Assembly (NCBI GenBank): GCA_003133005.1
Contig: PKZI01000237.1
Span: 1,678-8,182, forward strand
DNA from: Acidimicrobiaceae bacterium
GTDB taxonomy: Bacteria > Actinomycetota > Acidimicrobiia > Acidimicrobiales > RAAP-2
Direction of reading: 5' to 3'
Length of the DNA stretch: 6,505 nucleotides
The notes below the pieces were generated by a model. It saw nothing but the letters and a program-made list of their open reading frames with translations. It was not told the origin of the DNA and did no database searches. Each line of letters starts with the position of its first letter. Position 1 is the stretch's first letter. This document shows, in pieces, positions 1 to 4,820 of the stretch. A program made the translations under genes and the position numbers.

Positions 1-1051
1 GGCGAAGAAGGGCGTCCGCTACCTGATCGGGCGTGCCCACCAGCGCCGTTGAATTGCCAGCGGCTCCAGTGAGGTTTGCAACCTTCATGAAAAGGCGCTC
101 ATCAAAGACGTCTTGGCTCGCCGACATTTCAATCAGTCGCTTTCGTCCAACTGACGTCGTTCCCGTGTCATCGCGATTTACGGCAATGGTGGCATTCTTG
201 CTTCCACCTAGTCCGATGTACGACTCCTTGTTGCTGGCCATTCTTTCTTTAGCGAGTTCGATTCGATCGGCCGTCGTATCGGCGATCCACTCTGCCTTTT
301 GCCACGCCTCGTCCTCCGAGTCGCCCAAAATTGGACGAAGTGAAATGCTGTACCTAAGTCTTCGACCAACAGCTTCCGACGCACCCGCTATCACTTCCAT
401 CCGCGCAGCAACGGCGTCGCGGGGCTCTCCCCAAAATGCGTAGACATCGGCCTGCGCCGCTCCTACTTCGATAGCGGGCGGCGAAGCGCCGGCGAAATAG
501 AACGGTATCCCTCCCGGCGTGACAGGCTTCACCGAACTGAATGCTCCCTCGTATCTATAGAACTCACCTTCGTAATCAAACGGCGCGTCCTCAGACCAGA
601 TTCGGCGCACAATGGACATTGTCTCGCCCGTGCGTCGGTAGCGGGCGTCGTGCGGAACGAAGTCACCCTCACGGCGCTGATCTGCTTCATCACCGCCCGT
701 TATGAAGTGAATGCCGATGCGCCCGCCCCCACTGAGGTGGTCCAACGTCGCAGCCATTCGAGCTAACAAGACCGGCTGCACAAACCCTGGTCGATGCGCC
801 ACCATGACCTTCAACCGCTTCGTCACGTATAACACGGTCGATGCGACGGCCCACCCTTCAGGTCCTACCGCGCCGTAGCCAACTAGAACTCGATCAAATC
901 CACCATCGTCGTGTGCGCGTGAGATGTCCTCCAGGTAACCGGGTTCAATGACGGGTCCATCTATCCAATCAACCACCGGTCCGTCGACGAGGGGTCCCTT
1001 TATCTCGGACGCGTCCTTCGTGCCCACCATTCCGATGATCTCTACTGGCAT
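1..1051 (-). CDS. LLM-class flavin-dependent monooxygenase, SsuD-like (3' partial)
   Basis: This is a luciferase-like TIM-barrel monooxygenase, expected to use reduced flavin and O2 in the cytoplasm. Translating the minus strand gives an uninterrupted frame to the left edge, about 350 residues from the ATG at 1051. Matches to the SsuD branch are HRPGFVQP (about 86-93), ARMAATLDHLSGG (97-109), FITGGDE (116-122), the HDARY block (134-138), PFYFAGAS (183-190), FWGEP (206-210) and STALVGTP (334-341) near the C-terminus. Some 30-50 residues are missing off the window. The start at 1051 is preferred because the protein then opens MPVEIIGM, as I recall for family members, and GAGG lies just upstream; an ATG at 1075 and a GTG at 1084 are in frame. 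The gene is divergent from the ATP-grasp gene. The SsuD catalytic Cys54 and Arg297 positions appear not to be conserved when aligned from memory, so the substrate is not assigned. The family call is firm. Confidence 0.93.
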   Translation of the reverse strand, partial: MPVEIIGMVGTKDASEIKGPLVDGPVVDWIDGPVIEPGYLEDISRAHDDGGFDRVLVGYGAVGPEGWAVASTVLYVTKRLKVMVAHRPGFVQPVLLARMAATLDHLSGGGRIGIHFITGGDEADQRREGDFVPHDARYRRTGETMSIVRRIWSEDAPFDYEGEFYRYEGAFSSVKPVTPGGIPFYFAGASPPAIEVGAAQADVYAFWGEPRDAVAARMEVIAGASEAVGRRLRYSISLRPILGDSEDEAWQKAEWIADTTADRIELAKERMASNKESYIGLGGSKNATIAVNRDDTGTTSVGRKRLIEMSASQDVFDERLFMKVANLTGAAGNSTALVGTPDQVADALLR

Positions 1052-1158
1052 GTTCCTCGCGATCTCTTCCCTCATCGCTGACACAACGTGATTGTTCGCT
1101 CGCGCTCACCGCATTTGTCACTGGGGCGGCCTTCACGCAGAACGCTAACATCCTGTTG
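1052..1158. promoter_or_regulatory. Divergent intergenic region with candidate promoter for the ATP-grasp operon
   Basis: This gap separates the start of the monooxygenase gene (minus strand) from the ATP-grasp gene (plus strand) and must hold control signals for both unless transcription enters from further out. On the plus strand TAACAT at 1146-1151 fits the actinobacterial TANNNT -10 consensus. It ends 7 nt before the GTG at 1159, so transcription would begin at or beside the start codon. On the minus strand an overlapping TAGCGT (1147-1142) also fits TANNNT and could serve the monooxygenase gene. I see no good -35 box at standard spacing for either, and no convincing operator palindrome; the best is a 4-bp ACAA/TTGT repeat near 1083-1095. 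The call rests on motif position only. Confidence 0.35.
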
Positions 1159-2451
1159 GTGGTCAGCCGAACGGTCAAATTGCAGTCCGGCAGGAAGCGA
1201 CCGCTTGTTGTCGTTGGCTACGGGCCGCGGTGTATCCCGGTCATGGAGATTACCGCTTCCGCTGCAGGACTTTGCGATTTGGTCTGGCTGGTCGACGCGT
1301 CGTTACCTGAAATGCACCAGATGCTGGAACTTCTCGATCGGTTCGGTCCAGTCGTCGACATTGGCGGGCTCGACATCGACGCAATTTTGAAGGACCTCTC
1401 TTCACCGTATCGTCCAGACGGAATGGTCACGTATCTTGACGCAAACATGCCGACCTTTGCGGCCGTCGCAGAGGCCTTTGGTCTCCCGTTTCACTCCGTC
1501 CGCACCGCTATTGCGTTGACGGACAAGTTCGAGCAGCGACGGCAGCTTCGAGAAGCCGGGATTGAGACGCCCACGTGCGTTCTGATAGAACCTCAGAGCA
1601 CCGCCAACGATCTTGAATTACTTGACTCCAGTTTTTGCTGGCCAGCAGTGCTGAAACCACGCTCGGCGCAGGGAAGTAGGTACACCTTTTTCGTCAAAGA
1701 TGAACCACACCTCGAGGGGTTTCTGAGTGCACTCGGCCCGAGTCGGCCAGACATGGTTTTGGAGAGTTACCTCGACGACGATAAGTCACGGTCGGGTGAC
1801 ACTTATGCGCCCTATGTCTCAGTCGAGAGCGTCGTCGCCCACGGCGTCGTCAGTCATCTCGCCCTCACCGGTCGTTTCCCGCTTGCCGAGAACTTTCGTG
1901 AAACCGGATTTTTCATCCCAGCCGCGCTAAATGAAGGCGACACGGCGTCCGTGCTCGACCTCACGTCTTCGGCGATTCACGCCTTGGGCGTGACCACCGG
2001 CTGTCTCCACACCGAGATCAAATTCACCTCTGACGGTCCCCGAGTGATTGAGGTAAATGGACGTGTGGGCGGTGGTGTTCCGGAGATGCTTCAACGCGCC
2101 TCTGGCTTACCACTCATAGAAATGACTCTGAAACTCGCGCTCAATGCGGAGATTCACTTCGACCGACCTGTCTCGACTAATCGAATTGGTTATAGGTTCT
2201 TTCTACAGCCGCCCGCTTTCTCGGCCACCGTTGCCGATATTAATGGCATCGACGCACTGAGCGATTACCCCGGCGTTGACACGATAACGGTGCACCAGCG
2301 GCCCGGAGCCGACCTTGACTGGAAGGACGGTTCGCGCAATCACATTATGGCCGTCGTCGGATCCGCAGTCGATTACGACGAGTTGCAGTTCGTCAATCGA
2401 CTGCTCAACGAAGAGGTAACCGTCACGTATGCCAACGTGAACCGCTCCTAG
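1159..2451 (+). CDS. ATP-grasp carboxylate-amine ligase (L-amino-acid ligase type)
   Basis: ATP-grasp ligases activate a carboxylate as an acyl phosphate with ATP and Mg2+, then join it to an amine. With the GTG at 1159 as residue 1 (430 aa), the N-terminal part has a Rossmann-like strand and loop (RPLVVVGYGPR, about 14-24). The central lid and adenine region has TDKFEQRRQLREAGIETP (121-138), the ATP-contacting Lys166 in WPAVLKPRSAQGS, and the hinge VLESYLD (200-206). The metal site is HTEIKF (Glu286) and VIEVNGRVGGG (Glu298, Asn300). The arrangement resembles the BacD/YwfE class that makes dipeptides. No Shine-Dalgarno is visible, and TTG at 1156 is also in frame. GTG 1159 is chosen because a TAACAT -10 box is placed for a leaderless message. 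It is the first gene of a probable operon, overlapping the next by one base. Substrates cannot be read from the sequence; a peptide-like or other amide product is inferred. Confidence 0.93.
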   Translation: MVSRTVKLQSGRKRPLVVVGYGPRCIPVMEITASAAGLCDLVWLVDASLPEMHQMLELLDRFGPVVDIGGLDIDAILKDLSSPYRPDGMVTYLDANMPTFAAVAEAFGLPFHSVRTAIALTDKFEQRRQLREAGIETPTCVLIEPQSTANDLELLDSSFCWPAVLKPRSAQGSRYTFFVKDEPHLEGFLSALGPSRPDMVLESYLDDDKSRSGDTYAPYVSVESVVAHGVVSHLALTGRFPLAENFRETGFFIPAALNEGDTASVLDLTSSAIHALGVTTGCLHTEIKFTSDGPRVIEVNGRVGGGVPEMLQRASGLPLIEMTLKLALNAEIHFDRPVSTNRIGYRFFLQPPAFSATVADINGIDALSDYPGVDTITVHQRPGADLDWKDGSRNHIMAVVGSAVDYDELQFVNRLLNEEVTVTYANVNRS

Positions 2452-3428
2452 TGGTCGTACGACTCAAGAAGACGACGTCCCCCACATCGTCGCTTTCCCG
2501 CGAAGGGGAGATGGCGCCGGCGCGATGGACGTGTTCGTTGGTAAACAACATGCCCGACGCCGCGTTTTCGCAAACCGAACGTCAGTACCTTGGTTTGCTC
2601 GACGCTGGCTCCGGAGAGGACGTTGTCGACGTTGTCCGACACAGCATGATCGGTGTGCCACGTGGCGCAGAAATCGCGGCAAAGATTGCAGCTGAATACT
2701 CGCCGATGGATCAAATTAGAACACGTCCCCCGAACCTGCTCATTGTTACCGGCTCCAATCCCATTGAAACGAGAATCGAAGACGAGCCCTATTGGGGCGA
2801 AATGGTGAATTTACTCGTCGACGCCAAGAAGAGTGTCCAATCAATGCTCCTCTCATGTCTGGCGGCTCACGCGGCGCTCACAATATTCGACAACCTCAAG
2901 CGCGAACACCTCGCAATTAAACAAACCGGGGTTTTCACTCAGGACGTGCACCACAATCATCGCCTTACTGACGGCATTGATGACGTGATCCGTTTACCGC
3001 ACTCTCGAATGAACACCGTGCCGACGGCGTTGTTGGGTGACACTGGTTATCAAATTCTCATCGAGTCAGACGACGTTGGCTGGGGCGTGGCGAGCAAGCA
3101 CACCGAGAACGCTGACATTGTTCTAATTCAGGGCCACCCCGAGTACGACCCGTCGAGCTTGTTACGCGAGTACCGGAGAGACGCCGGACGATATCTTCGT
3201 CACGAACGTGACGAAATGCCCGTTCTGCCTTTTCAATGTGTCGCGCCAGATGATTGGGCCGAACTTGAGTCCATGCACACGTTGATATCCACGGATCGAA
3301 ATAGCTCGACGGTGTTCGACGCCTATCCGTTCGATGAGGTCGGCGATCGGGCACCGTGGCTTTGGCGGCGAATGGCGGAGCAGTTGTACAAGAACTGGTT
3401 CACGGGTCTAGCTTCCACCAGCACCTGA
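2451..3428 (+). CDS. MetA-like homoserine O-acyltransferase (glutamine-amidotransferase fold)
   Basis: Family members transfer a succinyl or acetyl group from CoA to the hydroxyl of homoserine. Numbered from the GTG at 2451 (325 aa), the fold begins at CSLVNNMPDAAF (28-39), followed by LLIVTGSNP (96-104), EPYWGEM (112-118), the nucleophile elbow SCLAAHAAL with Cys136, RLPHSR (181-186) and QGHPEYD with His229 and Glu231. These are the expected Cys, His and Glu of the MetA active site. The Lys following MetA's NLMP motif is absent: here NNMP is followed by DAAFSQTE. The GTG overlaps the TAG of the ATP-grasp gene (TAGTG), which suggests translational coupling. An ATG at 2511 with GAAGGGGAG upstream is an alternative start that removes a basic, low-complexity 20-residue head. 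The acyl donor is uncertain. As I recall, actinobacteria usually make methionine with the unrelated MetX, so this enzyme may be dedicated to the cluster. A diverged relative with another acceptor is possible. Confidence 0.9.
   Translation: MVVRLKKTTSPTSSLSREGEMAPARWTCSLVNNMPDAAFSQTERQYLGLLDAGSGEDVVDVVRHSMIGVPRGAEIAAKIAAEYSPMDQIRTRPPNLLIVTGSNPIETRIEDEPYWGEMVNLLVDAKKSVQSMLLSCLAAHAALTIFDNLKREHLAIKQTGVFTQDVHHNHRLTDGIDDVIRLPHSRMNTVPTALLGDTGYQILIESDDVGWGVASKHTENADIVLIQGHPEYDPSSLLREYRRDAGRYLRHERDEMPVLPFQCVAPDDWAELESMHTLISTDRNSSTVFDAYPFDEVGDRAPWLWRRMAEQLYKNWFTGLASTST
2502..2510 (+). promoter_or_regulatory. Candidate ribosome binding site for an internal ATG start
   Basis: GAAGGGGAG lies directly before the in-frame ATG at 2511 of the MetA-like gene. 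The GTG at 2451 has no such purine run. The spacing from GAAGG to the ATG is about 4 nt, slightly short. If used, it shortens the protein by 20 residues. The conserved fold starts only after this ATG, so both starts are compatible with function. Confidence 0.4.
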
Positions 3429-3503
3429 AATCAAGCCTGGGGCACTTCATGACCCGACGGACCCGTTTGTATGCTTTCTTTCTAAGCGGCTTCGCCAAGA
3501 GGG
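3429..3503 (+). promoter_or_regulatory. Intergenic leader before metY: RBS AGAGGG and weak promoter-like boxes
   Basis: The gap between the MetA-like and MetY-like genes ends in AGAGGG (3498-3503), 9 nt before the ATG at 3513. This is the best Shine-Dalgarno in the window, and it argues for ATG 3513 rather than the in-frame ATG at 3504, which would have zero spacing. TATGCT (3470-3475), with TTCATG (3446-3451) 18 nt upstream, could be a secondary promoter, but both boxes are weak. I see no SAM-riboswitch-like structure and no terminator, so read-through from the upstream genes is the simplest view. Confidence 0.5.
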
Positions 3504-3512
3504 ATGACATCG

Positions 3513-4787
3513 ATGCACGACGAAACAATTGCTATCCACGGGGGGTATCAAGCTGCCGGCACCCGCGCCGTCGCGGTGCCCATCTATCAGACCGTCGCGC
3601 ACGACTTCATCGATGCTGAGCACGCGAATGCGATCATGGATTTGGAGATAGCTGGATTCCATTACAATCGCATCAATAACCCGACCAATGACGTACTCGA
3701 GAAACGTCTGGCGGCGCTCGAAGGGGGAAGTGCGGCCCTGGTGGTTGCGTCAGGCATGGCGGCCGTGAGTTATTCGATTCTTACGGTCGCCCCACCGGGT
3801 TCAAACTTCGTTGTCGCGCCGCAACTCTACGGTGCCACGTATACGTATTTTGCGCACGTGCTGCCCTCATTGGGAATCACAGCGAGGTTCGCCCTCGATG
3901 ACCGTGCCGAATCAATCGCTCCGTTAATCGATGAACGCACGTCATGTGTTTTCGTTGAATCGATTGGAAATCCAGCGGGGAATGTCGTGGACATCGAAGC
4001 AGTTGCCGAAGTCGCCCACCGCGGGGGCGTGCCGCTGATTGTTGATAATACGGTCGCGACGCCAATGCTATTAAAACCTCTCCACCACGGCGCCGACGTC
4101 GTAGTTCACTCCATGACGAAATTCATTGGCGGTCACGGTACGACGCTCGGTGGAGCGATCGTTGATGGCGGAACGTTTCCCTGGGCTGAACACGCATCTA
4201 GATTTCCCAATTTCAACGAGCCCGAAGTCGCGTTTCACGGTGTTGCATTTGCCCGCGATTTTCCCGAACGACCATTCGTGGTGCGGGCACGTTCGATCCA
4301 GCTGCGTAACACCGGTGCAACGCTTTCACCCTTTAGCAGTTTTCAGTTTCTACTCGGTCTCGAAACGCTGGCACTCCGCCTCGAGCGCCATGAGGCTAAC
4401 GCCCGTGCCGTCGCCGCATACCTCGCAGCCGACCCACGCGTTGAGTGGGTGAGTTTCGTAGGCTTTCCAGATCATCCGTACTACGATCTCGCCCAGCGGT
4501 ACCTTCGTGGCCACGTTCCGTCAATCATCACGTTCGGTGTCAGAGGCGGTTACGACGCCGGGCTCGCCTTCTTTGACGCTCTCGATCTCTTCAAACGTCT
4601 TCTAAATCTCGGTGATGCGAAGTCCCTCGTGATACACCCAGCTTCGACAACTCACCGACAGCTCAGTAGCGAGGAATTGACCGCCGCTGGAATATCACCC
4701 GAAATGATTCGTCTTTCTATTGGGCTCGAGCACGTCGATGACTTAATTGCCGATTTGGACCAAGCTCTTTCAGTAGCGACCGGTTAA
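3513..4787 (+). CDS. metY: O-acetylhomoserine sulfhydrylase family PLP enzyme (MetY)
   Basis: Family members replace the acyl group of O-acylhomoserine with sulfide to give homocysteine, using pyridoxal phosphate in the cytoplasm. Numbered from the upstream in-frame ATG at 3504 (427 aa, typical family length), the motifs are HYNRINNPTNDVLE (53-66; Tyr54 and Arg56 contact cofactor phosphate from the neighbouring subunit), VASGMAAV (81-88), LIVDNTVATP (178-187) with Asp181 for the pyridine nitrogen, and VHSMTKFIGGHGTTLGG (201-217) with the Schiff-base Lys206. Further matches are LRNTGATLSPF (267-277), DAKSLVIHPASTTH (371-384) and IRLSIGLEH (402-410), whose Arg403 is the expected carboxylate contact. 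The ATG at 3513 is chosen because AGAGGG lies 9 nt upstream. It follows the MetA-like gene on the same strand, so O-acylhomoserine could be made and used within one operon. Nothing in the motifs departs from the family, but a thiol, selenide or other nucleophile in place of sulfide cannot be excluded. Confidence 0.95.
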   Translation: MHDETIAIHGGYQAAGTRAVAVPIYQTVAHDFIDAEHANAIMDLEIAGFHYNRINNPTNDVLEKRLAALEGGSAALVVASGMAAVSYSILTVAPPGSNFVVAPQLYGATYTYFAHVLPSLGITARFALDDRAESIAPLIDERTSCVFVESIGNPAGNVVDIEAVAEVAHRGGVPLIVDNTVATPMLLKPLHHGADVVVHSMTKFIGGHGTTLGGAIVDGGTFPWAEHASRFPNFNEPEVAFHGVAFARDFPERPFVVRARSIQLRNTGATLSPFSSFQFLLGLETLALRLERHEANARAVAAYLAADPRVEWVSFVGFPDHPYYDLAQRYLRGHVPSIITFGVRGGYDAGLAFFDALDLFKRLLNLGDAKSLVIHPASTTHRQLSSEELTAAGISPEMIRLSIGLEHVDDLIADLDQALSVATG

Positions 4788-4790
4788 CTC

Positions 4791-4820
4791 AAAAGATCCA
4801 TCGTCGCTCATCCGATGATC
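4791..4820 (-). terminator. Weak hairpin terminator in the convergent gap
   Basis: Read on the minus strand, GATCATCG (4820-4813) pairs with CGATGGATC (4803-4795), with one bulged base and a 9-nt loop, followed by TTTT (4794-4791). The hairpin overlaps the TGA stop (4810-4808) of the FAD-protein gene and lies in the only space between the two convergent genes. The stem is short and moderate in GC, and the T-run is only four, so termination may be inefficient. On the plus strand no T-run follows, so it does not look like a terminator for metY. Confidence 0.35.

Noticed and set aside
33..443. Plus-strand open frame of 136 codons
   Set aside because: It lies antisense to the SsuD-like gene, whose frame carries clear family motifs; this translation shows none.
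1083..1095. Short inverted repeat ACAA-CGTGA-TTGT as an operator
   Set aside because: Four-base arms are expected by chance at this length, and there is no second copy nearby.
1088..1390. Plus-strand open frame of 100 codons across the divergent region
   Set aside because: It overlaps the ATP-grasp gene in another frame and has no recognisable motifs, so it is a shadow frame.
3429..3512. SAM-type riboswitch in front of metY
   Set aside because: Methionine genes often have one, but this 84-nt gap shows no multi-helix pattern or recognisable core and is short for most classes.
3356..3619. Open frame bridging the MetA-like and MetY-like genes
   Set aside because: It overlaps conserved coding sequence of both genes in a different frame and resembles no family I know.
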